Shown here piece by piece: positions 1 through 10,458 of a stretch of DNA of 64,000 nucleotides. Numbering within the stretch: the first letter of the stretch is position 1; the number at the start of each line of letters is the position of its first letter. Both the position numbers and the translations under genes were made by a program. The DNA is from Enterobacteriaceae bacterium LSJC7. Its GTDB lineage: Bacteria > Pseudomonadota > Gammaproteobacteria > Enterobacterales > Enterobacteriaceae. Below the pieces are notes generated by a model. It had not been told where the DNA came from. It did not search any database and saw nothing but the letters and a program-made list of their open reading frames with translations. The stretch lies in contig AMFN01000002.1 of NCBI GenBank assembly GCA_000302695.1, positions 683,948-747,947 on the forward strand. The letters are read 5' to 3'.

Positions 1-54
1 TGTAGAGCGTGCGCGTAAGCTCTGCTGAAACTGTTACGGGCTTTACCAGAAAAC

Positions 55-98
55 AAAAACCGCCGTTTCCCTGTTTTGGGAACGGCGGTTTTTTTATA
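55..98. terminator. Bidirectional rho-independent terminator
   Basis: A 13-bp GC-rich stem (AACCGCCGTTTCC and its complement) with a short loop is followed by a run of T on the plus strand and by GGTTTTTGTTTTC on the minus strand. It can end a transcript entering from the left edge and also the leftward SraC antisense RNA. Confidence 0.85.
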
Positions 99-162
99 AA
101 AAACAACCGTTCACAGGATTTATGTCTGCTGCGGGCGCAACAAACTGGAAAACCTGCCACGG

Positions 163-178
163 TCAACTATTCTTATAA
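163..178 (+). promoter_or_regulatory. sigma-S type promoter of sdsR
   Basis: An extended -10 element CTATTCTT (167-174) lies 5-6 bases before the predicted SdsR start at 179. A C before the -10 hexamer and a weak -35 region fit the sigma-S preference known for SdsR. Confidence 0.6.
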
Positions 179-283
179 GGCAAGGCGACTTAGCCTGCAT
201 TAATGCCAACTTTTAGCGCACGGCTCTCTCCCAAGAGCCATTTCCCTGGACCGAATACAGGAATCGTATTCGGTCTTTTTTTA
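179..283 (+). ncRNA. sdsR: SdsR (RyeB) small RNA
   Basis: The sequence from GGCAAGGCGACTTAGCC to the terminator hairpin GACCGAATACAGG...GTATTCGGTC plus T-run is almost base-for-base the SdsR/RyeB RNA of E. coli and Salmonella (about 104 nt). It contains the CTCTCTCCC single-stranded segment. SdsR is a sigma-S-dependent, Hfq/ProQ-bound RNA of stationary phase that base-pairs with targets such as tolC, mutS and ompD. It is also fully complementary to SraC on the other strand. In E. coli it sits between pphA and yebY; neither flank is present here. Confidence 0.93.
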
Positions 284-351
284 TTCATTTTTTGTATCTG
301 TCTGTCGGTGGCGGTTGATTCGTCACTTTCCGCGCCGCCGTACTTCTGTTT

Positions 352-932
352 TTTTCTCTTATACCACAGTGAAAAATGGTTTAACAATTATTTTACAGGA
401 AATTAAATCATTCTGATTGGGTTGGTTGTGCCACCGTCTCGTCGTAGCGGCAGAAAGGTGCCGGGCCGCCCTGGTATTAGGTATTGGCGCGAGGTTATGT
501 CCAGTGAAGGATTGGCTGGGTACTCATTCATGCCCTTTGCCGCGCCCTCAGCGCCGATGAATACCGCACAGAGAAGGCAGGCTCCACGGGGCGGTTGTAG
601 CGTTACTAAGCCGATGAGAGGGCAGCGATAGCTTTTCCCTGGCCGCCGTAAATATCTGTCAAAAACGCTAACGCATTTCATCAAATGTCCGCGTTAGCTG
701 TGCCAGCACGGGCGCATATTTTTTGCGGCAAGGAGAATGCGCTCAGTAATGGGTTTAACGCGATACAAAGTGCCAGCACACAGATAATGGCGCTGACTGG
801 AGCAAGCCAGTGGATGAAAAAAGCACCGTTATCCGTGAAATAATCATTTCAAACTAATCGCAAGGTTGGTTTTTTATTTTGTTATATCAAATTTTAACAG
901 ACAAAAATAAAGTCTATTTGCTTGAAAAAAAC
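352..932. other. Gene-poor interval upstream of the chemoreceptor
   Basis: There is no convincing gene in about 580 bases. The only protein-like stretch is on the minus strand at about 703-855. It reads as one hydrophobic helix (IHWLAPVSAIICVLALCIAL) with no start codon and an in-frame stop just upstream, so it may be the remnant of a membrane protein. The other short open frames have no ribosome-binding site. Confidence 0.4.
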
Positions 933-959
933 TAAAGTAATCCAGCTGGCAGACGATAT
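933..959 (+). promoter_or_regulatory. sigma-28 (FliA) type promoter
   Basis: TAAAGTAA (933-940), an 11-bp spacer and GACGATAT (952-959) match the FliA consensus TAAAGTTT-N11-GCCGATAA at 12 of 16 positions with exact spacing. It lies 57 bp before the chemoreceptor start, the class of gene FliA controls. Confidence 0.7.
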
Positions 960-1015
960 TGAAAAGTATGTTCTGTTCTTCGGTATAACCTATGTGTTAA
1001 CAGGGGGTTTTCTAA

Positions 1016-2656
1016 GTGTTTAGTTTTAATCTGGAGAGAAAAATTAAAGGCGGATTAATGGTTTTCATTGCCGCCATTATTCTGGTGTTAGGTTACAGCG
1101 TAAACTCATCACAAAAGTCCTATGACAACTTCAACGGGGCCTCGGCTTTATCTTCCCGACTTGTCATGCTGAAAGATGCAAACTATTCACTGGCCATGAT
1201 ACGCGCGCATTTTAATGCGCTGCTGGTCAGCGAAGCTACAGGGCAACCGTTTAGCGAGTCACGCCTGCGTGAGATTGAAAAAAACAATGCTGAAATTAAG
1301 CAAAATATCTCTGCCTGGGTGAGTGAACCCAAAGCCACGAAGTCCGCTGAGGCGCTTTCTCATGAGATTGGCCGCCAGTTTATGGCGCTCGTTGAGTTTA
1401 ACCATAACGGGATAAACCAGCTTGTTAATGGTCAGTATCAGGATTCTGATATGTCCTCGGACTATCAGAATCTCGATCGGACAATTGATAAATATATTGA
1501 AGAAGTAAAAATAATTGAGGCCGGATACAGCGACCAGGCGAAAGCCAGCCGGGATAACCTGCTGTTTGTTTCTGTCACGCTGTGTATCGTCTTTATTTTG
1601 TGCTTTGTCTTTATCTCCCTTTGGTTCAAAAAGAACTTCCTGGGCCGTGTGCAGAGTCTCTCCTTCGTATTCCGTGAAATCAGTAGTGGTAACCTCACCG
1701 TCAACGTACCCCACAGCCAGAAAGATGAGCTGGGCGTATTGTTCGATGAGGCTAACGCCATGAAGTCTTCTTTGCTGGGGATGATTTCATCAGTCAAAGA
1801 AACCTCCTCGCTGATTAAAGTCAGTGCTGCGGAAATGTCCGCTGGTAACCAGGATCTCTCGTCGCGTACTGAAGAGCAGGCCAGCGCGCTTCAGGAAACC
1901 GCGGCCAGCATGGAGCAAATTAAAACTACCGTCAGCAATAACGCCGCAAACGCCCGTCATGCCGATGAACTGGCCAGCGGTGCCAGCAAAACGGCGCATG
2001 ACGGCGCGAAGGCAATGTACAGCGTGGTTGAAACCATGCAGCAGATTGAGCAGAGCGCGACGCGTATCTCCGATATTATCGGCGTGATTAACGGTATCGC
2101 GAACCAGACCAATATCCTGGCACTCAACGCCGCCGTGGAAGCCGCTCGTGCCGGCGAGCAGGGGCGTGGTTTTGCGGTAGTGGCAAGCGAAGTGCGAAAC
2201 CTTGCCAAACGCAGCTCCGATGCCGCCAAGGAGATTAGCGATCTTATTCGTGATTCGGTTGATAACGTGAGCAATGGCACGAAGCAGGTGCAGGATGCGG
2301 GCAAAACCATTGATGAAACCGTAGCGTCTATTACGCAGGTGACTGAAATCATGCGCGAAATCTCGCAGGCCTCTGAGGAGCAGAGCAGCGGCGTGAATCA
2401 GATTGCCACGGCAATTACTGAAATGGATACGGTAACGCAGCAAAATGCGGTGCTGGTGGAGGAGTCTGCGAATATCACCAGCAGCATGTACGAGCAGGTG
2501 AATCAGCTGACGGAGGCCGTGTCGATGTTTAAAACTGGCGTGCAGTCTTCGGCTGCGCTGCTGCGCCCGGCAGTCAGCAAAGCGGCGAGCAACAGCCAGC
2601 CGGTCACTGAACGTGGGCAAACGAGTATCAAAGAAGATGACTGGGCGCAGTTCTGA
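1016..2656 (+). CDS. Methyl-accepting chemotaxis protein
   Basis: A 546-aa transmembrane chemoreceptor. Residues 12-29 form TM1, 30-180 a four-helix-bundle-type periplasmic sensor domain, 182-204 TM2, about 205-258 the HAMP domain and the remainder the cytoplasmic signalling coiled coil. The hairpin tip that binds CheA and CheW is clear around residues 359-398 ([19 protein letters not shown]). The C-terminus ends DWAQF, which fits the xWxxF pattern of the CheR/CheB tether (NWETF in Tsr and Tar). This suggests a self-sufficient, Tsr/Tar-like receptor. The start is GTG with an upstream GGGGG. A sigma-28-type promoter precedes it and a strong terminator follows, so it is a single-gene unit. The ligand cannot be told from sequence: the periplasmic domain is not obviously that of Tsr, Tar, Trg or Tap. 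Confidence 0.93.
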
Positions 2657-2731
2657 TCGGATGGCATAATCCGGGCGTCACGTTAATGCCCGGGATGTCA
2701 GCCACCCTTTAATGTTGCTAAGCAGTGGCAA

Positions 2732-2763
2732 TAAAAAACCGCCTTAATAAGGCGGTTTTTTTG
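2732..2763 (+). terminator. Rho-independent terminator after the chemoreceptor gene
   Basis: The stem AACCGCC-TTAATAA-GGCGGTT is followed by seven T residues, about 75 bp after the stop codon. It has an A-run on the other side and may work in both directions. Confidence 0.85.
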
Positions 2764-2966
2764 TGTCAGGCGTATGGTTCACGTTCAACGTAACGCCCTG
2801 GCGCGGGGGGCGTTTAGCCTGGCGCCTGTCGGCACAGGTTTTGCGCTCTCATTGCCGCAGGCTTTTCACACCCGGTTATGCCGGGGACACCGCTGCGACA
2901 GACTGCGCGTTAATCCATGCTGGCACGGGTTAACGCAACCGACGGGCGGCTTACCGTCGTATTGAC

Positions 2967-3158
2967 TCAGAAGTCGCTGTATTCATAGGCGGGGTTCCAG
3001 AAGCCGTCGACAAAACCTTCAACCGGATAGCAGCCGCCATGGCGAATGCGCTGCTCATCCATCGCCGCCAGACACTGCTTTTGCGTATTGAATATCTCAA
3101 TGACAATATCGTCGCACCCGCCATGCAGGTAACAGATAAATAACACCAGCGCGAACAT
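2967..3158 (-). CDS. yebW: YebW family small protein
   Basis: A 63-aa protein aligning end to end with E. coli YebW. Shared segments include the N-terminal MFALVLF and the C-terminal DGFWNPAYEY. It has a short hydrophobic N-terminus and three cysteines (C9, C15 and C29 region, with C43). The function is unknown. It lies next to yebV in the same orientation, as in E. coli. Confidence 0.8.
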   Translation of the reverse strand: MFALVLFICYLHGGCDDIVIEIFNTQKQCLAAMDEQRIRHGGCYPVEGFVDGFWNPAYEYSDF

Positions 3159-3256
3159 TCCATCCCCGGACGTTAGTACCTCAACCGTTAAGTGTAGGAG
3201 AAAGAACGGAGCAGGGGAATGGTGAAATTAACCCGCCTGGCGACGGGTTTCATGCG

Positions 3257-3496
3257 TCAGCCGATGCGCATAATCCACGCGTGGCTGCTGCGGTCATAAT
3301 GCTTACGATAGAGAATGGAATGTTCACCGTTTAGCAGCGCTGGAATGCTGCTTTCTTCGTCCCATGCATCAAGCTGCATGCACAGGTCCGGGTCGGAATT
3401 ACAGGGAATGCTTAACGTTCGCTCTCCCCGGTTTTCATTGCTTAACTCGGCATCATCAATTTCGAAATTGCCGATTCTGACGCTGGTTTTTGCCAT
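3257..3496 (-). CDS. yebV: YebV family small protein
   Basis: A 79-aa protein matching E. coli YebV along its length (KTSVRIG, EIDD, SDPDLCMQLDAWD, ALLNGEHS). The ATG at 3496 is chosen because GGGAG lies seven bases upstream and because E. coli YebV begins there; the frame is open further upstream but without a good ribosome-binding site. It is soluble and acidic, and its function is unknown. It lies downstream of rsmF with a gap of about 100 bp. Confidence 0.87.
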   Translation of the reverse strand: MAKTSVRIGNFEIDDAELSNENRGERTLSIPCNSDPDLCMQLDAWDEESSIPALLNGEHSILYRKHYDRSSHAWIMRIG

Positions 3497-3592
3497 AACG
3501 GACTCCCTGCTTCTGCGGTTGGCTGGTATGACCAGATGAGGCCATACAGATCCAGAGTAGTCCGTCATGCGCAAAGCGCCAGTCAGAAAGGT

Positions 3593-5071
3593 CTATTTAT
3601 TGTCCGGGTTATGCGTGTCAGCAAACAGTTTTCCATCGCGGACCAGTTCACGCGGGTAGCTGTTTTTGAGCCGGGTACCGACTTTTTTTGCCAGCCCCAG
3701 CACTGTTCCTTGCCAGCAGACAATCACGTTATCGTGTTCAGGCGTCTGCTGTGGGTAAATATCGCGCCCGCGAAACCACTCCTGCGCCTCGAACGTACTC
3801 AACGGCCAGGCGGTAGCGTCACTGGCCTGTGCCAGGGCAACGGCGGCTTCATGTTGCCAGCGATAGCCTTTGTTGAACTGCTCTGCCAGCCGGATGCCGA
3901 TGCGCGAAAAGCGCACTTTACCAATCAGTGGTTCGATTTCTCCTGGAAACAACCATAGCTCCTTATCACGTTGCCACAGGTGCAGATGCTCGCCCCAGCG
4001 CAGGCCAACCTGTGCGGCCGCCTGTTTTACCTCGGCCTGTTCACGTGGTTTCAGCGCTGTAAAAGGGAAGTTGCCCACCTTATAGCGCGGTGCGGGCAGC
4101 GGGGCGACGGTGGCGGTTTTACGCAGACGGGCGACAAAAAAACCTTCGCAGTCGAACACCTGTGGGAAGACATGCAGGAAGCCCTCCGGCGTCAGCGCGT
4201 GGTCCGCACCGTCAAACAACGCATCGAGCGGCGCAATCTCAACGGCACCGGGATAGCGCTCAAGGAGCCAGTGACACACCTGTTGATTCTCCTGCCTGTT
4301 GAGCGTGCAGGTGGAGTACACCAGCACGCCGCCGGGACGCAGCGCGTGAAAGGCGCTGTCTATCAACTCGCGCTGGGTGGCGGCGATGTCGTGATTACTT
4401 TGCAGCGACCAGTTGCGCAGCGCATCGGGGTCTTTACGCACCACACCTTCGCCAGAGCAGGGGGCGTCGAGCAAAATAGCGTCGAACGCTTCCGGCAATG
4501 CGGCACCAAACACCCGGCCATCAAAGTGGGTTAGCGCGGCGTTACTGATACCGCAGCGGCTGATATTGGCATGCAGCACTTTCACGCGGCTGGCGGAATA
4601 TTCGTTAGCGAGAATGGCGCCCCGGTTGCCCATGCGTGCGGCAATCTGCGTGGTTTTGGAGCCGGGAGCAGCGGCCATATCCATCACGCGTAACGGCGCG
4701 TTGTCACCCGCAAACAGGGCGCTGACAGGCAGCATGGAACTGGCTTCCTGAATATAAAACAGGCCGCCCAGGTGCTCGGCAGTGCTGCCCAGCGGCAGGC
4801 TTTCTTCATTGTCGCGCTCGATCCAGAAGCCTTCAGCGCACCACGGCACTGGCGTGAGCCGCCAGCCGTATGGGGCTACACGGGCAAGGAAGTCTTCAAC
4901 GCTGATTTTAAGCGTGTTGACGCGCAGGCTACGGCGCAACGGACGCTGGCAGGCGGCGATAAACGCATCGAAGTCATAATCGGCAGGCATGGCATCGCGC
5001 ATGGCGTCAAGAAATGCCCTGGGTAAAAAAGAAGGGTTCTGAACCACGGGGTGTCCCATCAGAATTTTCAT
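3593..5071 (-). CDS. rsmF: 16S rRNA (cytosine-1407-C5)-methyltransferase RsmF
   Basis: RsmF (YebU) methylates C5 of C1407 in 16S rRNA on the 30S subunit, using S-adenosylmethionine. This 492-aa protein has the RsmF/NOL1/NOP2 fold. The SAM motif [10 protein letters not shown] is at about 133-142. The two catalytic cysteines of m5C enzymes are in DAPCSGEG (C205) and STCTL (C255). A C-terminal PUA-like region ends [19 protein letters not shown]. coli RsmF has 479 aa and starts nearer GTG 5047 in this alignment, so the first eight residues are uncertain. The gene lies 84 bp downstream of letB in the same direction. Confidence 0.95.
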   Translation of the reverse strand: MKILMGHPVVQNPSFLPRAFLDAMRDAMPADYDFDAFIAACQRPLRRSLRVNTLKISVEDFLARVAPYGWRLTPVPWCAEGFWIERDNEESLPLGSTAEHLGGLFYIQEASSMLPVSALFAGDNAPLRVMDMAAAPGSKTTQIAARMGNRGAILANEYSASRVKVLHANISRCGISNAALTHFDGRVFGAALPEAFDAILLDAPCSGEGVVRKDPDALRNWSLQSNHDIAATQRELIDSAFHALRPGGVLVYSTCTLNRQENQQVCHWLLERYPGAVEIAPLDALFDGADHALTPEGFLHVFPQVFDCEGFFVARLRKTATVAPLPAPRYKVGNFPFTALKPREQAEVKQAAAQVGLRWGEHLHLWQRDKELWLFPGEIEPLIGKVRFSRIGIRLAEQFNKGYRWQHEAAVALAQASDATAWPLSTFEAQEWFRGRDIYPQQTPEHDNVIVCWQGTVLGLAKKVGTRLKNSYPRELVRDGKLFADTHNPDNK

Positions 5072-5127
5072 TACGAGTCGCGAATATTATCACGAAAGTA
5101 AGGATTTTCTTAATGGGAGGCGGCATT

Positions 5128-5148
5128 GCCCCGGCAGCATGCCGGGGC
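5128..5148. repeat. GC-rich hairpin between letB and rsmF
   Basis: GCCCCGGC-AGCAT-GCCGGGGC is a perfect 8-bp stem. It has no T-run, so it looks more like a processing or partial-attenuation hairpin within the letA-letB-rsmF unit than a full terminator. Confidence 0.5.
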
Positions 5149-5155
5149 GACAGGG

Positions 5156-7783
5156 TTAGCGAGGCAGGGCGGTTCCCCACTCGCGCCACTCTTTAGGTTC
5201 ATTGTCGAGCAGCAGGAAGTGTTTGCCCGGCTGAGCTTTAGGCGCAAGCGGGGTGCCAGGCGGTGTGGCAAACTGAATGCCACCGCGGATGAACTGATTG
5301 AACGTGCCGGTTTTCACCACGCCACCGATAAGTCCAAAATCAAGGTTGTAACCCGAGGCCAGCCAGAACACCGAGCTGTTACGCACCAGATACTGGTAGC
5401 GCTTGCTGATGCGCAGCTCCACCATCACGCGGTCAGACAGATTACCCAGGCGCATACCGGTGACAGTCCCCACTTCCAGACCGCGGAACAAGACAGGTGT
5501 GCCGATGTCCAGCGAACCGGCGTCCGGTACTTCCACCACAATATTCAGGCCATCGAGATAGCGTGAATCAGTGATAGTGGTTTCCTGAATCTCAAAGTCG
5601 CGGCGCGGCCCACCGTGGCCTGGCTCAACGTTGATGTACGGCTGCAAAATGGTATCCAGATTCTCAACGCCAGCGGCGGAAAGCTTCGGCGTAATCACTG
5701 AAAAGCGCGTGCCTGCGCGGGCAAAATTATCAACGTATTCCGGGTACAGCACGGCGGTTGCCTGAACTTCGCTGCGGTCGGTCAGGAGCTTGAGTGACTC
5801 TACCTGCCCGATGTCGATGCCAAGATAGCGAATGGGCATGCCCGCAGAGAGCTTGCCGGCGTCAAAGGCGTGCAGGGTGACCTGGCTGCCTACGGCGCGG
5901 GCGGAGGTTTCCGACGGATACAGTACGCGCTTACCGCCTTTGCCCGCGCCGGAGAGATTATCAAAACTGATAGCCCCTTTCAGCGTGCGCGACAGCGGCG
6001 AGGCCTGCACCGTCAGCCCGTTACCGTTAAGCTGTACTTTCGCGCCGCCTTCGGCCCAGAACACGCTGTCTGGCGTGAGCAGATGGCGGTACTGCGGCTT
6101 AATGTGCACATCAATATCAAAAGCGCTGCTGCGTGGACGGATGGCAATCACTTCACCTACCTCAAACTTGCGATACAGCACCACGGAACCCGGCTGCACA
6201 TCCGGCAGACTGGCGGCAGAGAGCGTCAGGGTAGGCGTTGGCAGCTCGCCCTGGTTATTTTCCACCGCGCGTTCAAGGTTGGAATACAGCGGATAGCTGG
6301 TTTTCATGGCACCGGTTTTGCCCGGCAGCACGCGAATACCGCCGTTAACCCATTCACTGGCGCTGGCACCGAGAAACTCCACACCATCGAGGCCGACTTT
6401 CACATCTACGCGGCTGTTCACCACAAACTTGCTGTCGCCTTTAATCAACGCTTTGTACTGCGGGTCGATAGCAACGGAGAAGTTAACGCCCTTTGCCGTC
6501 AGTTCGCGCTCCACCACCTGGCCTACCTGCACGCCATGCAGCAGCAGCGGTTGACCGGCGTCAATGCCGTAGCTTTCCGGGGCGTTGAGGCTGAACTTCA
6601 GTACGCCCGGCTGTTGCAGCGGCGTTTCGTTTTCGGGCAGAACCACAAAGCTGTCGCGCGGCACGCCTTCGCCCGGTACCAGTTCAAAAGTGGTGCCGCT
6701 CAGCAGGCTGTTGACTCGCGGGTCGCTGAGGGTGAGTTTTGGACTGCGTAGCTCAATGCGCGTGTCGGTGCGCATCAGGTCGACAACACCGGGGTCAACG
6801 GTCAGTTCGCCGGTCACGGTGCTGTCTTTGTTAAGATCAAGACGCGTCAGTTTGCCCACTTCCAGACCCTGGTACATGAGCCGCGTCCCGTTCGCTTTAA
6901 GCCCGTCACCGCTGGGTAACGCGAGCTTAATCTGCACGCCGCGCTGGCTGTGCGCCAAATCTTCATACAGCGTAAAGTCAGTATCTTGTTTGGCCTGCGG
7001 TGAGCCTTCCGGTGAATCAAAGGCGATAGCGCCGTTGACCAGTGCGCTCAGGCTTTCAAGCTCCACCTGCGCGCCGTTAATGCCCACGTCGGCTTTGACG
7101 CCAGACACGTTCCAGAAGCGACTGTCCTGCTTCACCAGGTTGGTAAAGCGTCGCTCAATCAGCACGTCAACGGTCACGCTCTGGTTGGTCGGGTTAATGG
7201 CGTAATCGTAAACGCGGCCCACCGGGATTTTGCGAAAATAGACCTGTGAGCCGCTGTTGAGTGAACCCAGGTCCGGGGATGTCAGGTGAATCATTAACTC
7301 GCCATTATTCAGGCGGTATTTGGGCTGGGTATCGAGTGCGACGAAGTGCTCCTGCGGCTCGCCTTTGCCGGGCATCATGCCGATATAGTTACCGCCAACC
7401 AGCGCATCCAGCCCGGAAACCCCCGCAAGCGACGCTTTTGGTGTCACCAGCCAGAACTGGGTTTCGGAGCGCAGCGCATCGCGCATGTCGCTCTTGATGC
7501 TGACGCTCACCTCGATTTTGCGCAGATCTTCACTGGGGCGCACGCTCTGCACGGTGCCGATTTCCACGCCCTGGTAGCGCACAGGCGTGCGCCCAGCCAC
7601 GATGCCGTCGGCAGAGACAAAATCAATGGTGACAGTGGTGCCGTGGTCCTGCCAGGTTTTCCAGCCCAGCCACAGCGCAATCAGCAGGGCAATAACCGGC
7701 AGCAGCCAGAAGGGCGAAATACGGCGTTTTGTTTTAATGTGAGCTTCAGTCGGTGAAGCTGGCGTTTCCTGACTCATGTGCAT
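5156..7783 (-). CDS. letB: LetB (YebT), seven-MCE-domain lipid transport tunnel
   Basis: LetB forms a hexameric tube of stacked MCE rings that spans the periplasm and moves lipids between the inner and outer membranes. The 875-aa product has a single N-terminal membrane helix ([19 protein letters not shown]), then repeated MCE units. The unit signature [11 protein letters not shown] recurs in variants ([66 protein letters not shown]), which gives seven. The start is placed at MHMSQET to match E. coli; the open frame continues 12 codons upstream. It overlaps the end of letA by about 38 bp, as expected for a translationally coupled pair. Confidence 0.96.
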   Translation of the reverse strand: MHMSQETPASPTEAHIKTKRRISPFWLLPVIALLIALWLGWKTWQDHGTTVTIDFVSADGIVAGRTPVRYQGVEIGTVQSVRPSEDLRKIEVSVSIKSDMRDALRSETQFWLVTPKASLAGVSGLDALVGGNYIGMMPGKGEPQEHFVALDTQPKYRLNNGELMIHLTSPDLGSLNSGSQVYFRKIPVGRVYDYAINPTNQSVTVDVLIERRFTNLVKQDSRFWNVSGVKADVGINGAQVELESLSALVNGAIAFDSPEGSPQAKQDTDFTLYEDLAHSQRGVQIKLALPSGDGLKANGTRLMYQGLEVGKLTRLDLNKDSTVTGELTVDPGVVDLMRTDTRIELRSPKLTLSDPRVNSLLSGTTFELVPGEGVPRDSFVVLPENETPLQQPGVLKFSLNAPESYGIDAGQPLLLHGVQVGQVVERELTAKGVNFSVAIDPQYKALIKGDSKFVVNSRVDVKVGLDGVEFLGASASEWVNGGIRVLPGKTGAMKTSYPLYSNLERAVENNQGELPTPTLTLSAASLPDVQPGSVVLYRKFEVGEVIAIRPRSSAFDIDVHIKPQYRHLLTPDSVFWAEGGAKVQLNGNGLTVQASPLSRTLKGAISFDNLSGAGKGGKRVLYPSETSARAVGSQVTLHAFDAGKLSAGMPIRYLGIDIGQVESLKLLTDRSEVQATAVLYPEYVDNFARAGTRFSVITPKLSAAGVENLDTILQPYINVEPGHGGPRRDFEIQETTITDSRYLDGLNIVVEVPDAGSLDIGTPVLFRGLEVGTVTGMRLGNLSDRVMVELRISKRYQYLVRNSSVFWLASGYNLDFGLIGGVVKTGTFNQFIRGGIQFATPPGTPLAPKAQPGKHFLLLDNEPKEWREWGTALPR

Positions 7784-9029
7784 CCCAAAGTAAGCGGCTG
7801 TCCAGCCATTCCACAGCAAGGATAGTCAAAATTACCGCAGCGCCGAAATAGAACGCCGCAGGCCCCATAGTAAAAGCCAGAAGCTGGTCGCGGTTGACCA
7901 GCGACATGGTGAGTGAAATCACAAACAGGTCGAGCATAGACCAGCGCCCAATCCAGGTGACGAAACGCAACAGCAGGATACGGGTGCGCAGTCCCTGCGC
8001 ACATTTAAAATGAATGCTCAGTAACAGCGTAAGCAGCACCAGCACTTTGGTAAACGGCACCAGAATACTGGCAATAAATACCACGCCGGCCACCGCTACG
8101 TTGCCTGACGCGAGCGAAATAATGCCGGAAAGAATGGTGTCTTCCTGACGTGCGCCGTTGACGTACACGACAGAAATGGGCAGCAGGTTAGCGGGAATCA
8201 GAAAGATAAGAGAGGCAATCAATGCGGCCCAGCACTTTTGCAGGCTCATTGGGCGGCGCAGGTGCAACGGAACATGGCAGCGCGGGCAGCGGCCGCGCGC
8301 GTCCGGTACGGCGGTTAGGTGGCAGTCAAGGCACACGAGCAGCTTATCGGTGTTACAGCGTGCCGACGGCTGCGGATAAAAGCGCTGCCACAGTTCTTCA
8401 ACATTCAGGTGAATCAGCGTCAGTATGCTCAGTAGTGTAAGCGCGATAAAAGCCCAGAGTCCGTAGCCTGGCGTGATATAAGCGTATTCCTGCACTTTAA
8501 TGGTGGCAACGGCAATCCCTACCAGATAGATATCGAGCATCACCCACTCTTTAAGCCGCTCAAGCATCAACAGCACCGGGCGCAGGTTCATGCCCAGAAT
8601 GTTGCCAAGCCATAAATAGGCAATGGCCACCACCAGCACGACAGGCGCGCCTACCGCGCAAAAAAGCACCATTGTGGCGGTAATGGGGTCGCCCTGGCTT
8701 GCGATTTGCCAGATACCCTGCATGACGTTGGCGCTGATATGGCTACCCAGCAGCCAGATTTCCAGCAGCGGTGCGCTCCAGGCAAACGGCATAAGCATTA
8801 GCATGGCAACAGCCATAGCGCCGAGTCGGGTCAGCGGCCAGTCGCGTCCGTTGTGCACTTTAGCGTGACAGCACGGGCAATACGCGTTCTGGTGTGCTTT
8901 CACTGTCGGTAACAGAAAAAGGGTATCGCATTGGGGGCAACGCTGATAACGTGGGCGTGGAAGTGCCTCGCCGATGCGCACAATTGCGATGGGTTTGCCC
9001 TGAGAGAATAGCTGGTGTTTTAGCGCCAT
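7746..9029 (-). CDS. letA: LetA (YebS), PqiA-family inner-membrane protein
   Basis: A 427-aa integral membrane protein, the same length as E. coli YebS. Two cytoplasmic zinc-ribbon-like motifs are visible (CPQC...CPCC near residues 34-55; CLDC...CPRC near 234-250). Each precedes a block of four membrane helices, the duplicated PqiA/LetA architecture. LetA is the inner-membrane partner that feeds lipids into the LetB tunnel. It is first in the letA-letB operon and is transcribed divergently from msrC. Confidence 0.95.
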   Translation of the reverse strand: MALKHQLFSQGKPIAIVRIGEALPRPRYQRCPQCDTLFLLPTVKAHQNAYCPCCHAKVHNGRDWPLTRLGAMAVAMLMLMPFAWSAPLLEIWLLGSHISANVMQGIWQIASQGDPITATMVLFCAVGAPVVLVVAIAYLWLGNILGMNLRPVLLMLERLKEWVMLDIYLVGIAVATIKVQEYAYITPGYGLWAFIALTLLSILTLIHLNVEELWQRFYPQPSARCNTDKLLVCLDCHLTAVPDARGRCPRCHVPLHLRRPMSLQKCWAALIASLIFLIPANLLPISVVYVNGARQEDTILSGIISLASGNVAVAGVVFIASILVPFTKVLVLLTLLLSIHFKCAQGLRTRILLLRFVTWIGRWSMLDLFVISLTMSLVNRDQLLAFTMGPAAFYFGAAVILTILAVEWLDSRLLWDAHESGNASFTD

Positions 9030-9159
9030 ATTATCTTTTTCTTGTTTTCCCGTTCGCTCAATATATTAACGTATTAAATGATTCGCCTTGAGCATGACCG
9101 CATTTAATGCTTAGTTTAACAGGCCAATGACGATAGAAAGACAAGCAGGTTATTGAACA

Positions 9160-9654
9160 ATGAGCAAGGAACTGTTTTACGCGGATCTCAACCGCGATTT
9201 TTGTGCACTGATGGCAGGAGAAACCCATTTTCTCGCTGTGCTGGCCAATACCAGCGCGCTGCTGTTTGAACGCCTTGAGAACGTTAACTGGGCCGGATTT
9301 TATCTGCGTGAAGGTGACACGCTGGTGCTGGGGCCGTTTCAGGGCAAAATCGCCTGCGTGCGCATCCCGGTGGGTAAAGGCGTGTGTGGTACGGCGGTCG
9401 CGACAGGCGAGGTGCAGCGCGTGGCAGATGTCCATGCTTTTGACGGCCATATCGCCTGTGATGCCGCCAGTAACGCGGAGATTGTTCTGCCGATTGCGCT
9501 GAATAATCAGATTTTCGCGGTACTGGATATCGACAGCACCGTCACCGGACGCTTTGACGAGCAGGATGAGCGCGGCCTGCGGGAGCTGGCAGGACATTTG
9601 CAGACGGCTATCGCCAACACCGATTTTAAAAAATTCTTTGCCTTTGGTGCATAA
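9160..9654 (+). CDS. msrC: Free methionine-(R)-sulfoxide reductase MsrC
   Basis: A 164-aa GAF-domain enzyme (YebR/fRMsr) that reduces free Met-R-O using thioredoxin. The catalytic cysteines are seen in KIACVRIPVGKGVCGTA (two) and HIACDAAS (one), the fRMsr arrangement. It matches E. coli MsrC in length. It is divergent from letA and lies about 100 bp before proQ. Confidence 0.95.
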   Translation: MSKELFYADLNRDFCALMAGETHFLAVLANTSALLFERLENVNWAGFYLREGDTLVLGPFQGKIACVRIPVGKGVCGTAVATGEVQRVADVHAFDGHIACDAASNAEIVLPIALNNQIFAVLDIDSTVTGRFDEQDERGLRELAGHLQTAIANTDFKKFFAFGA

Positions 9655-9755
9655 GAAACAACGGTTAACGTAGCATTTGCCGATGGGGTCATTATAATGA
9701 CGCCTGTTCATGCCTGCGGCCTGGCCGGCAAAGTCCGTTGTAATCAGGAAATTTC

Positions 9756-10439
9756 ATGGAAAATCAACCCAAGTTGAATAGCAGTAAAGAAGTCATCGCC
9801 TTTCTGGCCGAGCGTTTCCCGCAATGCTTTAGCGCAGAAGGCGAAGCCCGCCCACTGAAGATTGGCATCTTCCAGGATTTGGTTGCGCGCGTTGAAGGCG
9901 AAATGCAACTGAGCAAAACCCAACTGCGTTCCGCTCTGCGCCTGTATACCTCCAGTTGGCGCTACCTGTACGGCGTTAAGGCCGGTGCGATTCGCGTCGA
10001 TCTTGATGGCAACCCGTGCGGTGAGCTTGAAGAGCAGCACGTAGAACACGCCCGCAAGCAGCTTGAAGAAGCGAAAGCGCGCGTGCAGGCCCAGCGCGCC
10101 AGTCAGCAGGCGAAGAAGCGCGAAGCTGCCGCTGCGGATGGCAGCAGCCCGGCTGCGGATGCACCGCGCCGCGAGCGTAAGCCTCGTCCGGCGCCGCGTC
10201 GTCAGGACGGTGCGCAGCAGCGCAAGCCTCGCGCTGAAAAAACGCCTCGTGAGAACGACACTTCACGCCATACGCCAGTGACGGATATTGCCGCACTGAA
10301 GCAGGGCCAGGCCGTTAAAGTCAAAGCAGGCAACAATGCGATGGACGCCACCGTTGAAGAAATCACCAAAGATGGCGTTCGTGTGCAGCTGACTTCCGGT
10401 ATGTCAATGATTGTACGCGCAGAACATTTACTGTTCTGA
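9756..10439 (+). CDS. proQ: RNA chaperone ProQ
   Basis: A 227-aa global RNA-binding protein that stabilises sRNAs and mRNA 3' ends. The N-terminal FinO-like domain covers residues 1 to about 120 ([13 protein letters not shown]). A basic, Arg/Ala/Gln-rich linker covers about 120-180. A C-terminal Tudor-like domain follows ([19 protein letters not shown]). prc follows after 19 bp, so the two are probably co-transcribed. SdsR, encoded 9.5 kb upstream, is a known ProQ ligand in Salmonella. Confidence 0.97.
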   Translation: MENQPKLNSSKEVIAFLAERFPQCFSAEGEARPLKIGIFQDLVARVEGEMQLSKTQLRSALRLYTSSWRYLYGVKAGAIRVDLDGNPCGELEEQHVEHARKQLEEAKARVQAQRASQQAKKREAAAADGSSPAADAPRRERKPRPAPRRQDGAQQRKPRAEKTPRENDTSRHTPVTDIAALKQGQAVKVKAGNNAMDATVEEITKDGVRVQLTSGMSMIVRAEHLLF

Positions 10440-10458
10440 AACGGAGGTCATCCAGGGC

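Larger units (their letters stand above)
55..351 (-). ncRNA. sraC: SraC/RyeA antisense RNA (predicted extent)
   Basis: In E. coli and Salmonella the sdsR gene lies entirely opposite a longer RNA, SraC (RyeA, about 250-275 nt). Here a plausible leftward promoter is visible: -35 TTGTTA (complement of 382-387), an 18-bp spacer and -10 TATAAG (complement of 358-363). A transcript from about 351 would cross all of sdsR and reach the bidirectional terminator at 55-98, giving about 295 nt. Its existence rests on synteny with sdsR and on these signals; the ends are inferred. Confidence 0.55.

Noticed and set aside
403-684. Minus-strand frame of 93 codons in the interval before the chemoreceptor
   Set aside because: No ribosome-binding site, odd amino-acid composition and no resemblance to a known protein.
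1790-2620. 276-codon frame antisense to the chemoreceptor
   Set aside because: Arg/His-rich shadow of a conserved gene caused by codon bias on the other strand.
5870-6751. 293-codon frame antisense to letB
   Set aside because: Shadow frame inside a gene with clear protein homology; no ribosome-binding site.
9058-9711. 217-codon frame antisense to msrC
   Set aside because: Covers the whole conserved msrC gene and has shadow-like composition.
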